From Xiphophorus maculatus (lineage: Eukaryota; Chordata; Actinopteri; Cyprinodontiformes; Poeciliidae): a stretch of DNA of 64,000 nt. A program made the translations under genes and the position numbers. Of the stretch, positions 1-13,800 are shown one piece after another. The notes beneath the pieces were generated by a model that searched no databases, was not told the origin of the DNA, and worked only from the letters and a program-made list of their open reading frames with translations. The first letter of the stretch is position 1; each line of letters opens with the position of its first letter. The stretch spans positions 16,290,312 to 16,354,311 of the forward strand of contig NC_036459.1 of the NCBI RefSeq assembly GCF_002775205.1. The letters run 5' to 3'.

Positions 1-1936
1 TCTCAAGCTTGTTTCAAGGTTGTGGCATTGGAACAACCGTGAGAAATGCTTCTCTTTATTTTAGACATTGTAATAGCTTTGAGTTTTTCTCTTCATTGGA
101 GACATCAGACAGCCCTGAAAGGGAAGACTTCTCGTTATGTAGTTATTTTATTTTGAGTGACATTAACCTTCTACCCATGACCTCAAGAAGTTTGTAAAAA
201 AATAATAATAATAAAAAACTACATGCTGATCCGTTGGGCTCAGGTCCAAGGTGTACGGCAGTTTGTTCTTCTCTGGGATGTGAGGCTGATCATCACCTCC
301 CTTGTCTGTGGGGGTGAGGAGTCAGCTCACAGGTGGAGTTGGAAGAAGATGCAGAGTTAGTGGGAGAGGTACGAGGAGTTGGCATTTCTAAAGGTCAACA
401 CCATTACAAATTCAGCCCTGGAAACTGAGTGGAATTGGCATTGTTGGATGTTCCTCTCTGTGTTTTATTTTTGGACTCAGTTCCTCACAGTTACAGGGGG
501 AATTCTTCTTTCTGCAGACAATTTTATCCAGACTGAAGGCATAATGATAAAAAGCATGAATGTGTGTGAATTTGTGTGAATCTGACATTCTTTTGATTTG
601 TCTGGGCATGCTGCCCATCTTCCTGTGACACACCAGGCCTGACAGGTGTCTCAGAGTGTCTGGCTAAGGATGACAGGTAGAGCAGGCGTTACATACGTAC
701 AACCACACACAGACAAGCACACACGCAAAAATCATAGCAGAGCAAACATTGCTGTCGTAGACAGAAGGCTTTACCAGACAGTCATTCATAAACAAAACCA
801 CAATTTTTAAGGCAAGACCAATTCCAGAGCGGCGCAGTCCTAAACTGACAGATTCAGCAGGACAGATGGTACGATTTCCTGGACCTGCTGCCATCTTTCA
901 TCGTGTTGCTGCTGCATCCCCAGGTGATGGATTGAGTCATGGAGAGAAACTCTTCTCTGATGTGTATGCCACATATTTTACTCTGCAGTAAGTCCAGAGA
1001 GACACAGAGCATCAAGAAATCCACGAGCAATAATTTGATCTGGTGAGATGTAACATGTCCTCCAGGACGATTTAGACTTTTTTCCTATTTTAAAAGTCCC
1101 AGCACCAGGTTTTAAGCTGTTAAGGAAAAACAAATCTCCACATGCAGCCTTGTCTCAGTTGCCTTCAGCAACAATCAGTATTAATGGCTTTTTTAAACAC
1201 AAAAGTTATGTTTTCTTCTCGCCAAACTTTCAGAATAGAAATAAATTTATGGATAAACACCTGGTGTCTTTGAATGGTTCTGGTTTCGAGACACAGTTCT
1301 TACTAGAATTATTGTTGTTTTCATATTCTCTCTTACACCCTTCCACATTATCTCAAATTAGAACTGTAAATAATGTGTTTATTGAATGTGATGAACAAAA
1401 AAAAAAAGCATCAGATTGAATAATTGGGGAAATATTTACGAGTTTAATCATTTTACAAAATATAGTGAATACTTTGAAGAACTGCTTTTTGACATTAGCT
1501 CACCGTCATTTTTTTGCCCATTCTTTTTAGCAAAATATCTCAAACTCAGTCGGTTTTGCCACTGATTCTCAATTGGGTTCAGATCTGGACTTTGACTTGG
1601 CCGTTCTAACGTGATCAGACTGTAAAACAGTTCCAGTGTAGCTGTGGCTTCGTCTTCTAATGCTGTAGTTGGCTAACTTCTGAAAGCAAATGGTTTCATA
1701 AGATTTTAATTTTAAAAATTCGAAAACCGAAAACATTTTCCAGCTACTTCCCAAGTAGGCACTAATCTGTGTTACCTTGTCACATCAACTCCCAACAAAA
1801 TACATTGGAGTTTGTGCTTGTTTGTAACTGGTGAAGTCAATTATATAAAATATTAAACATGTCTTATTCAGTTAAACCCAGTTATTCTGAAATGAAATCA
1901 GAGCGTCCTAATGCAGATGTCTCGGTGTGTGTGTAG
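1..1936 (+). other. NAV intron, no exon seen
   Basis: Ends at the gtgtag acceptor of the exon at 1937. I find no navigator-like frame on the plus strand. About 1490-1640 reads like a decayed DNA-transposon fragment of a type common in fish (a tract resembling 'tggactttgacttggcc', also present at 4575-4600). Confidence 0.5.
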
Positions 1937-4787
1937 GCTCACCTGGTGGCCGCCTTCGAGAAGAGCCTCAGCAACATGACCTGCCGCCTACAGAGCCTCA
2001 CCATGACCGCCGAACAAAAGGTACGAGAAGTTACGCCTCACTCAACAACAGACTAAAGGAAACTGCATTCAAAGGAAGAGAAATAATTAGGAAAAGGAAG
2101 CTGTGCCATTTCATTAAACTCTTTCTGGAAAGGTAGAACATAACATGGTGGAGAATTACTGGATTATTTCTGTTATCTTCAAAATTTGGGTGCTGCCAAA
2201 GTCTTGGGTCTTGCTAATGTCGTAGTTTCCTATTATCTCAAGATTTGCCTCACTTAAGACAAAGTTCAACATTGCTTGAACTGTCTGTCCTTCAAAAGAC
2301 CTCAGCAAGAGCTTCCCACTGATCACTGCATCAGCATCAGTATCTTTAGCTCAAAGGGCTGATAGGACCCGGTAGCTTTTTAATCCTCTAGGCGCTAAAG
2401 CAGACTAGGGGGAGGCCTTTGTCAGACAACACGGTTCTAACTTTTAATTAAAGCAGCAGCCCTATCTGCAGCTCTCAGTGGGCTGTGGTGGAAGAAGAAA
2501 AAGGAGGTACCCTCTCCTCTATGAAGTCAGCTCAACAAAGAGTGCAGCCTTTTTTTCCCCTCCTCAGAGCAGGGGGCGCTGGCTCCGACATCTAATGGGA
2601 AACTTTTCCTCCTCCCTTTCTGCTTTAATAAAACTATTGTCAAAGCCAAACTTGGAGAACTTGTTCACATCAAAGCAGCTTGTGTGTTGATTCCAAAAAA
2701 AAAAAAAACTTCCAAAGGGCTCTAGTCTGGGCACATTTTATTGCTATATGTGTTTTCGTCCAGGCTACAAAGATCCCATCCTCTCTTAAGTAGTGTTTCT
2801 GTGATGCTAAAAAGAGAACTTCCTGTTCTTGTCCTCGTTTTGCCGCTGCAGGAGTCCGAGTTGGCCGAGTTGAGAGAAACCATAGAGATGCTGAAGACAC
2901 AGAACACCGACGCTCAAACTGCAATCCAGGTGGCGCTCAACGGCCCGGACCACCTACACAAAGGTAGCAAAACCAGCAGGGTGTGCTCCCTAAACTACAA
3001 CTATAGCTGAGGTGTTTGTGCGCCATTGATCATTTTTACACTGCGATTCCTTTACTGCAGTTGGCTTGTTTTCTGAAATGTTTCAGATCATCACATACAT
3101 ACGTTTTAGATGAAGATAACCAGGCCTGAACCAAAAAGCAGTTTTGAAATGAAGGCTCCTCTCTGAAGCTTTGGGACTCCAGAGAACCACAGTAGGAGTC
3201 ATTATACTCATTGGGGAAAGCATAGCGTCTCATTATAGACTCATCCAATAGGACAACATCTAAAACTCAGGATTCATGAGTCAACAATAAGAAACAGACT
3301 CGGCTAAAATGGCATCTGTGATTGAGTTCCAAGACCAAAGCAACATCTGACCAAAAAGAAACCCAAAAATCTAGATGATCCCCAAGACTTTTGGAAAAAC
3401 ACTATTGGGTGATAAGACAAACGTGGATCATTCTGGAAGGTGTGTGTCCCGTTAAATATGCTGTAAAGCCAACTTCAGGAACAGCAAGGCTCGCCATGAA
3501 TTCTGTTTTCTAGCAGAAACCCCTTAAAGGGGCGGTATTGTGTGAAATCAACTTTTCCAAGCTTTTCGTCATGTTATAACATTATCAAAAACATACCTGG
3601 AGTGTTGCTTTGAGAAATATGCTTAAATCTCCTGAGGCAACCATTAGGCTGTGCAAAACGCTTAAGGGAACCAAGCTTCTGGGGTTTTTAAAACAATAAA
3701 GATGACACGGTAACTTCATTGTGCTATAAAATTACACTATGTGCCTGGAAAACATGATACTGCCCCGTCAAGGAGAATCCTCAGCCATTAGTGTGCGACC
3801 GAAAGATTAAACTTTCATGGCTTGTGCAACCGGACATTGATCCACAAGCAAACGAAAGGAAGACTTTGGGATGGAAAAGATGAAATAATGTCAATACCTA
3901 ATTTTGGTCTAATTGTAAAATGAATTTGACTTGAAACATTTAAGTGTAAGAAAAAAAAACCCTAAAATGGAAGTGATCTGTGACCTTCTCCAGTCACGAA
4001 ACAGCCTCAGTCAGCAGTAGCAGTGATTGGCTGAGGCCCTCTCAGTGCACCGGCCTCAGCGTAGCGTTACAAAGTCTTACAGAGGCAAAAGCCCCACACC
4101 AACTGTCTCGTTTTCAGCCGCTCTCCAGCTTAGTGTTTTTCGCACTGAGGATTGCTTTGTCTGTCTCCTTCAGACCTTCGGATTAGGCGGCAGCACTCGT
4201 CGGAAAGCATGTCCAGCATCAACAGCGCTGCCAGTCACGCCAGCATGGGCAGCTTGGGCAAGGACGCTGAGGATAAAAAGAAGAAGAAGAAGAGCTGGGT
4301 AAGTGGAAAGAAGAAGAAGAAGAGAGAAATTAGCATGAGAATTACACAGGCAGGGGATAAAGAAAGCTGCCACCACTGTAAGTGAAGTCACAGGAAGAAC
4401 TGAGTGCTCCCAGGGATTCAGTAGCTCGTGGAATCAACTCAGTTTCTATATGATTTCTTCAGTCTGACATAATTGTGCAGACATATTTGCCCACTCTTCA
4501 TAGGATTAATGGAGCTTATTTTTGCTGGCATCTGTATGAAGTTGCTGCCTTTGCGTTTCCATCAGGTTGAACTCTGGACTTTGACATGTCCATCCCAAAA
4601 CCTTGATTTTTTTCTTTTTCAGTCCTGTTGTTCCAGGATTACTGCAGGGTCACTGTCCCTCTTTGGCTCAAACTTCACCTGTCAGAGCATCGGTCTCACA
4701 TCTGACTCTTGAGTTCGTCTTATGCCAAGGAATTTCTGATCGACCCAGACCATATCGACACACACACACACACACACACACACCCCC

Positions 4788-4852
<65 letters not shown>

Positions 4853-7800
4853 ATCTCATTTCTTTTATGACTGCAGCTGAAAAGTAAAGTCTGCAAAACC
4901 CCTGAAACCTTTGAACTACAGATGTCAACAAAAATGTGTCTTAAGTAGAAAATGTTTCAACACCCTAAGTGCCAAAAGCTTCTGTTACAAGTAACTTCAG
5001 TGAGATGCTTCTTGTATCCATCTACCAGTTGGTCTGAGGAAACATTTCCAGCTCACGTCCAGCTCTGAGATGTTGAGGGGTTTCTCATGTGTGGTCATCT
5101 TGTTTCAAGTCACCCCAAAATATCTCAGTGGGATCAAGGTCCAGGGTTTCATTCAGACATTGTTATTAATTAGTTTTCACATAGTCTTTTTCTGGAATTT
5201 TATCTTTAAATTGCACCAGACATGTTCCAATTTTTGTCTACGTTCTTTTAAAGTGCAAAGGTTTTCCCCTTTGCTCACCTTTTCAACATCCACCACTTGT
5301 AGATGGTTTTCTGGACAGAGTATTTTGAGTCTCTCACTGGCCTCATAAGTCACTAAAGCCTAGTTTCCGAAGGCTTCATAGAACTCTTTGGATCTCATCT
5401 TGGTGTTCACAATCATTTCCACAGACAGAATAATGATTTCCCCACCATTTGCAACTGATGTGATATTCCTTTGTGTGGGTTTAACCATGTTAAGTGGAAG
5501 GGTGTCCTGATTTATTCCTCACCAAAAATTGCCTTTTTCATCATTTTGTCATTGTTCAGTGCCATTTAACAACTCAGTATTTTATTAATGTCTCATTATT
5601 GTTAACATTCAGATTAAAAGTCTGACTGAGCACTTCTTCAATGTTGCACAGCAGCACAAATATTTTACTGCTATAGACATCGGGAGCTTTAATTCTTTTC
5701 TTACTGTAAAGTCATTGAGATTTCTGGAGTGACTGACTCTTGAAAAGATCATTTGTTTTTTTATAATTTCTCTTTTTTTACTGTTTATGTTGGTATTTGT
5801 GCATCTGCTTTGTGATCACATCATTGAAGTGCCTTCAACATTTACCGCTCTACATGTCTTCCTGTTGCTCTCACATTTGACTTTTCATTATCAAACCACA
5901 GAACTCAAAACTGCCGACAAATCCAGTCAGAAATCCTGAGCAGAATTCAAAACCTTCCTTCATTCTTTCTGGTTTTACTTCTTGCTGTTCTGCAGCAGCT
6001 CAGCAGTCTTTATTTGCTGCAGCTCCCCCGAGTCAGTCGACATATTAGAAGTTCTGTCTCGACCTCTGTTGCAGAAAATACTACTTGAAGAAAATAAATG
6101 CTTCCCCATAAATTGAAATGTAAGCTAACAGCCATAAAGGTCACCAGCTCGATCCAACAGATGCTGCTACTGCAGCAAAAATTGCTTAAATTATCGGCGG
6201 TTCAAAGAGAAAGGTGCTAAACAGCACAGCTAACTGCTAGTTAGCACAGCTAGCTAAAAAGTTAATTGCACTAACCCTAAAGCACTAATCATAAACATTG
6301 TGCTAATGCTGAGGCACTATACCAACATGGCATTTAGCTGAAGCTAATGCTAATGCGCAAAATGAAATTATGTTTTAATGACATAACATAGTATATCGCC
6401 CTCAACAGGGTCATATTTGTTATTACACACCTCCATATATGTTTACACTTCAGGAAGTGATTCTTGGGAAAATTCTGCTAAATTTTTTGCTGCTTTTGCT
6501 AAATTTGACCACTTCAGTCAGAAAGCATACAGGACATCAGCAGATTTTAAACTGTTCACTGATGCATTCTAGGTAGAGAATAAATGTCACTTACTGCACC
6601 AAGTCCTGGGTGGGAAACCTGGGAAGAGAAAACAGAACTGCTGGGTAAACGGTCTTCCCACATTTCAAAATAAGAGCGTGTATGTCAACGTCTAGCTACT
6701 TCTTAACTACTTAACAGTCGATAACCAAAACTTAAGCACAGATGTTGAACTTTATTCAACTGAATGTTTACAAAACAGCCAAGTAAATTAGAAATTTTGA
6801 ATTTATTTAGAAAACTTTACTTGGGGGAATCTAAGTGTTAAACGTTTCCAATGGAAGAAAAATCAGCTCTGCTATTAGCAGATTAGCGGAACGGGCGATA
6901 GATGCATCTGTAAGCACATTTTGTGTACAAGACAATTCATATTGTTTACAGAAAACTCAAGAGTAAGAGTTTAAAATCGTAGGCATGAATTAAACAAACT
7001 ACAACAAACTAAAATAAGGAAAGAAAGAATCACTGATTAATTCAACATAAGAAAAAGTTGATAAAATACTTCTTCAGCTGTCGGATGCCCAGCTGAAAAA
7101 AGTGTTTTCAGCCTGGATTTAAACATTGTCGGAATGGAGGCCCGTCTCACTTCTTCAGAGAGACGGTTTCAGATTTTAGGAGTATAACACTGAAATGTTT
7201 TGTCCGGTTGCTGTAGCTTTTTTAATATAAATGTGTGTCCTCCAGACCATCTATCCATCCATCCATTGTCTGAACCCGCTTATCCTTGCAGGGCTGCTAT
7301 TCCCACACTCCAAATAAAACAGGTTCCAGACGGATTTTGCAGAAATGTTTTCCGTTCGGACAAAGTTAACTTTCCCAGTCATATAAACTGCTGTCATTGT
7401 TCATCCCTCTTCCAGCTGTAGTAACTGTACCTTCTCTGCCATGCTTTGTAGAACACAGCCACTCTCAGCTGTTACTCTGAGTGAATACAGTCTGCTATAG
7501 ATGGGTGTGTATTGAGCACGTGTGTGTGTGCGTTTGCGTGCCTTAACGTTGGGTGTGTTCTGCATCTTCAGGTGGCTGATTCCATCCCAGCTCAGGTCAG
7601 TGGTTTCCAGAGTGTTTTCCGTTTCAGTTTTCCACTAGTCCTGTCCTAATCACAGCCCCGCCTTCATCCTTACTCCTTTATGTCTTTCTTTGGAACGTCG
7701 GCATGGATACAGCAACCCTGCTCCTCCGTTTCGCCCCCGTATGTTTGTTCATCTCAATTGACTCATCCTCCCCTCTGCCCCCCGGCTCCTCATTCTCATT

Positions 7801-10800
7801 TCTACTTACGGCCTCGCTTTTCTGCCTTTTTGCCTAAAACAGACCGCGTCTATTGCTTGGAAACGAGTGACACCCTGATCTGACGCGACACAACGTGGCA
7901 GTGGAAACCCATCAGGAACTAACGCGCGCTCTCTTGTTTTGTGCGTTGCAGCTGCGCAGCTCTTTCAAGCAGGCGTTCAGCAAGAAGAAAAGCAAGTCGC
8001 AGTCGGCCCACGACGAGATGGAGGAGATGACCGACTCTGTGCCCTCCTCGCCCAAGCTGCAGCATGACAACAGGCAGGGCAGCATCGCCACGCTGCGCTC
8101 CTCCCCCTCCACCACAGAGTGAGTCCGCCACGCACCCAGACACCGAAACACGCAGTCGCCTCTTTGGTTCCTTTTTCTCCTTTGAGTTAATTTCATTTTC
8201 CTTTGTTTCCTTTAAACTAAAATCGTCACCTCACTCTCCCCTCCAAACACTTTCTCTCTCTCTCTGTCTCCACACTTTTCTGAAATGTTTCTCAACCTGC
8301 TGTAGCAAGTGCATTTGCGACAGCAAGTCCTCCCCAATGTGGACGGCAAAGAAAAAGCTTAACGGTCATGTGGTCTACAAGCACAGATCTCGGTAACGGG
8401 CCTGCTCCCCGGGAGTGTGTGTGCACTGGATTGTGTTGGTGTGACTTTTCTCTTTTCGTGTTCAGCACAAAAGAATAACAGAGAAGAAGGGCATAATTGA
8501 CCTTCGTTGTGGGTTAGGGTTAGTTTAGACATGATTTTCCAACTTTAATTTATTCACTCAGTTCAATTGGGAGTATAACAGCCCATGTAAAATAAATAAT
8601 GCCAAAAACCGAAGCTGACAAAAACAATAAGTTGACTACGTTGGTCAAACGTAAAACTAAACTGCAACAAACCTTCTTTCAAATAGTTCACCAAGTGCAA
8701 TTAAAAAGTCCAAACATAATGCGAACTAAAGAATAAAGCATGACGTCGCTGAAGAGCACAAATGATAGAATTAGAATGAATAGATCAGTCCTTATGGGTC
8801 AGGCACACCGATACCCGACCTAGAATTTTTTTCAACATTGACACTGGTACAGATATTTGTATCGGATCACTTGAGCTGTTTTTATTTTTATTCGATATTT
8901 GCTTATGCAGGTGGTCTCATTGAGATCCAACATCTCATTTACAAGAGAAACAAATACAGCAACAAAACGAGCAATTAAGAGATTTGATTAAACTAAAACG
9001 GATAATAAAATATGAACTAAATACCAGAGCAAGTTTTAAGGAAGATTTTTGTTTTGAACAGTGGGGGGGGGAATCTGCATGTTAAAAGCTGCAAAGGACT
9101 GGAGTTGGAATGAAATGTTCAGATTTTTAGTTCTTAAACCTTTACGTCCGCTTTTTAATTACTGTCTGCTCTAATTTGTGGTGGTCTATCATATCAAATC
9201 CCAGAGAATGTGGAAAGGTTCGAGGAGTATGAATATTTTAGAAACGCTGCAGACAGTCAGCATGCAGCTGCTGCTGTGAGACAGCTGGTGAGATTATTCC
9301 ACTTTAACATGTCCGGCATAGTTTTCCTCTGGCATGTGGAAGGTTTTCACACATAAACGCATGTTTTTTGGGGGGTTTTCTGAAAAAAGACAAATCTTTC
9401 CCTCTCCAACAAACCAAATTCTCTCTTGTAAAAACCTGAACCAAAGGGCCTTGAATGGGAGAGATTCGCTGTTCCAAATACTCCACTTCCCCGTCTCACC
9501 TCGCTGACGGTCAGAAACCTCTCCTCAGAACTCGAGCTTCCCTGTTTCCTTTAAAGCAAATTCTTCTCCAGATTGTGTGTGTGCCGTGTGAGTGAGTTTG
9601 GTGTAACCCCAGAAGGTGACCCTCCCTCCCCTTTACTCTCCTGCGCTCCTCCCTCCCTGTTTTTTTTAATCACCGCTTCAGGCTGTGCGAATGCACGGAG
9701 GCCGAGGCCGAGATCATCCTGCAGCTGAAGAACGAGCTCCGGGAGAAGGAGCTGAAGCTGACCGACATCCGGCTGGAGGCTCTCAGCTCGGCGCACCACC
9801 TGGACCAGATCCGGGAGGCCATGAACCGCATGCAGGTGAGGCTGGGAAACCCTGGGAAATCATTCGTAGAACCACACAACACCAGCTTGGCTTCAGTAGC
9901 TTCTTTTCCTTTAATGAATATTAATGCAAAATCTTGTAACAGGGTTTTAAAAAGTCTAAAAAAGTTTTTAAAAAATTAAAAAAAAAACAGGAAATCAAAG
10001 TTTAAAGCTGCACTATGTAACTTTTATGAATGATATTTGTTTTACATTGTTGTTGAAACTGTCACCATGTTGTGACAGTTTGGTACGAGACAGATGATCT
10101 GTAAAAAAAATTGAGCTCCTCTTCCTTCTCCCTATGTTAGCAAGAAGAGCCAGGAGGCGGGTCTTAGCGCTGTCAGTCACTCTCGCATCCCCTTCACATC
10201 CCCCTTCAACTTCTCCTCACCATCAGCAGAGACTTTCACAAATGCTAAGACTAGTTAGCATGGCCACCAATGAGGGTAGATAAACGATTTTATTTTAAGT
10301 TCTTTCTCCGCCATTAGCACAATTAGCAGCGAATACATGAGGTCGATCGACAGCGCTAAGGCCCGCCTCCTGACTCTGATTGGTTGTTCAACAGGAATAT
10401 AGCTGTCTGAAAATGCATTTCTTATAATAGTTTAGGAAGGAGATTATTATACTGTCACAGTTTTAGAAAATATGTAAAAAACATTTTTTAATAAAAGTTT
10501 TTTACTGCAGCTTTGAGAAGATTACTGCTGATTTTTTCTTAATACAGATATAATTTCGTCTTTTTGATGAAGAAACTTGAATCTTCTTTGACAACTAAAT
10601 TGATCATAAATGGTTTCTTTTGTTAAAAATGTTAATTTGAAAGTTTCTGGTAATGTTGGTCTTAACAGCCTTAAAAAGTCTTTAGAAGGTGTTAAATTTT
10701 ACTTACTGAATCCTCCAAGAACCCTCTTAATACACAATAATATGTAATTATTATTTTCGTATTTCAACTCCATTGTAGCTGTGTCAACAAATGACTTGCT

Positions 10801-13800
10801 TATTTTTCACATTTTTTCATGTCTTGCTTGCTGTGATTCCATCTTTAAAAAGCTAAGCATGCGGTGAAAGAACGTGTCAAATGAACAGGAACGCCTCACT
10901 TAATCGGATCTTTGTACATCTGGATTATCCGGTTTGTAGAAGCCTTTCTGTCTGCCCTCAGATCTCAGTGATCGTTTTAAACTCTTTATCTGAGACTTAA
11001 CTTCAACACAAAGGAGGCCTTAAAGATCAAAAAAAAAAAAAAACCCTTGCAGCACCATAATTGCAGTGCTACGCATTCAGAATAAATAACTGCTAGCCGT
11101 TGGGAGCTGCCGTCACTTTATTCCTCCGACCCGCAGAACGAGATCGAGACCCTGAAAGCGGAGAATGACCGGCTCAAGTCGAGCGGGAACGCCACGCCCA
11201 CGGCGACGCTCGTCAAGATGGCCCGGCCGCCCTCCGAGGCCTCCAGCACGTCCTCGTCCTCCTCGCGGCAGTCGCTGGGGCTGTCGCTCAATAACCTCAA
11301 CATCACTGACACCATCATGTCGGGTGAGTACGCCGTCAATCCCATCGGCCTTCAGTGACAAACGATGTCAGCTCTGAACTCTAGAGATTATTCAAACTAA
11401 TTTTCTACTTTGTCGGTTTAAAGTGTCTCTCTTCATTCGCCTGTGTTTACCGGATAACTGCAAAGGAATCTGGTCGAAAAGGCTTATTTCAGGAATAAAA
11501 CGTTCCCCTCTGATGACCTGCAGCAGGACAGAACCCTATTCGGCAACGAAGTGGAGAATATCTCCTTGCTTGGTCCGTTTCAGAAAAAGAAGTCTGTCCG
11601 TTTTGCTCATTCAGTAATTAACAGGAAAGGCTTGTTAACTGATGGCGAAAAGAGCGAAGAGCGATGGCGCGTGGACGAAGGGATGAAGCGGCTGTTATCA
11701 CCTCAATGCAGTGCATGCAGCAAGCAGGAGGCCAGCTGAATACCAAGTGGCCCCTTCCTCACTCTAGAATATGGTTCAGAGAGAAAAGCATTCAGAGTTG
11801 AAGTGTGAAGTTATGTAAACTGACATTGGCTAAGTGTGATGTAAGATGCTGTTTTTGTTGGAAAAGCGTAGCCATTTTTTTGCAGTAAAATGCAGAAAAG
11901 CCTCGGGTTCATCGGCTGACATGTAGGTTTGATTCTGGGAAAAGAAGAACGGCAATATGGAGGAGCATTCAGTAACTTGAGAGCCAGAAGATAAAGAACA
12001 TATTGAGAAATAAATAACTTGCAGTACATTTACATTACATTTTGTTGCTAAAATCACTTGAACAGACACACGAACCTTAATCAAGTCTTATTGTTAATCC
12101 AAAGGATCTAATATCGTCATCTTTTTAAACTGATGGCGTAAGCCTTTTTTTTTGCCAAAAGTGTTTTTTTTTCTAAAACATCCTTTGGAAAGAAAGAGGT
12201 GATGATTTTTCTTTGCAGAAATCACTTTTGGGAAAAAAAAGAAATGACTAAGACCATTATTTTAGATGATGTGGGGTTTTTTTTTTCAGCTTTAACAGCT
12301 TCAACTCTCCTGCTGAGGTGTTCTACAAGGTTTAGGATTGTATTTATGGGAATCTGACCTTTCTTCCTGAAGCACATTGGTGAGGTCAGACACTGATGTT
12401 GGATGAAAAAGTCTGGTTGGAGTATGTAGCGCTAGGTAAGCCATTACTGTACGAGGTCATTCCTGTACAGTAGTGGCATCAACTAACTCGTTCACTCTTT
12501 GGTTACCTAGCAACAATCTGTTAAGTAACTTGCACAGCAGCAATTTCAGGTTTCGCCACATTGCCTCATAATTGCGCAAAAGTGAAAAGAAGAACGGCGT
12601 GGAGGGAATGGAGAATATGAGTGCAACATATCGGTCATGTCACCAGTTTGGGAGTGTTTTTGATATTCAAAACTAATCAACAATTATCAATATAAGTCTG
12701 ATATGAAAGGGTTCTATTGTGGTTAGCCACAATATGGTGGCTTGTTTTTCTGCCATGTTGACCAGTCCTTGGAATCAGTCCTCTGTGCAAATCATTGAAG
12801 TTCTTCTGAAACCAAACTCGGTCACCCATGTCTTTATAGGCGTAGTAGCATTTTGTGAACTGGTGATCAGTCATGGTGGAACAGGAAGGGGCCATCCCTA
12901 AATTGTTCCTACAGAGTTGGGAGCATAAAATAGCCCAAAATGTCTTGGTTGGCTAAAAAATTGGGTTCCTTTCTCTGGAGCCATGGGATCAATTCCAACC
13001 CCTGAAAATCAACTCCCCTGCCATAATCCCCTTCCCTAATCTTACACTTGACACAATGCAGTCAAGAAATGCAGTTCATCGTCACTTTTATAGCGTCTGC
13101 TGGTGTTTGGCATCATGCATGATGATGGAATGCTTAGACTGTGCTGCTTGTCCATCTTGAGAGACTCGGCAGCAAATTTTACAGAATAAACTTCAGTGAC
13201 CAATTTGTTTGTAGGTAGTCAATGTGTTAACAGAATGTCTTCCTTTCAGATATTCTCCTGGACGACAGCTACGAGGGAAATCTCCGTAAGGAAAGTCGGA
13301 GTGTGCGGATAGTGGTCACCATCAGCAGCGGGCCAAAAAGCACCAAGGTTTGTTGATGACCATTCATCCTGCTTGGATCACAAAAATATATCCGTATTGT
13401 TCCTGATTTTTGGTTTCTTCTGCCGACTCTTCAGGTTCCACAAAGCCGCGAGTACTTGATCGGGTCTATAGGTGTTAGTGGGAAGACCAAGTGGGACGTC
13501 CTGGACGGGGTCATCCGGCGGCTCTTTAAAGTAAGCAGATCGACAGAATTTGTCTATCTTGAGTTCTTAGAGGTTAGAGACGATGTCAGGGTTTGAATGG
13601 TGAACCGTTTACACTAACTCAGGTAGAACATTAAGGCTATGTGGTTGATCCTAAAGTTTAATTTTTTGTTTTCTTTTGCTGAAATCCGGAGATTTTTGCC
13701 TGGTTCTTCATACTATCTCGCCTCCATGTGAATTTTTTACGGCACCAAAGCAACCAGCATGCACAGAGAAGAATGTAGACGTCACAGCAGCACTCTGTTT

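Noticed and set aside
4758..4849. Z-DNA-forming CA tract as a regulatory element
   Set aside because: An ordinary, interrupted microsatellite in a long intron; nothing in the context suggests a function.
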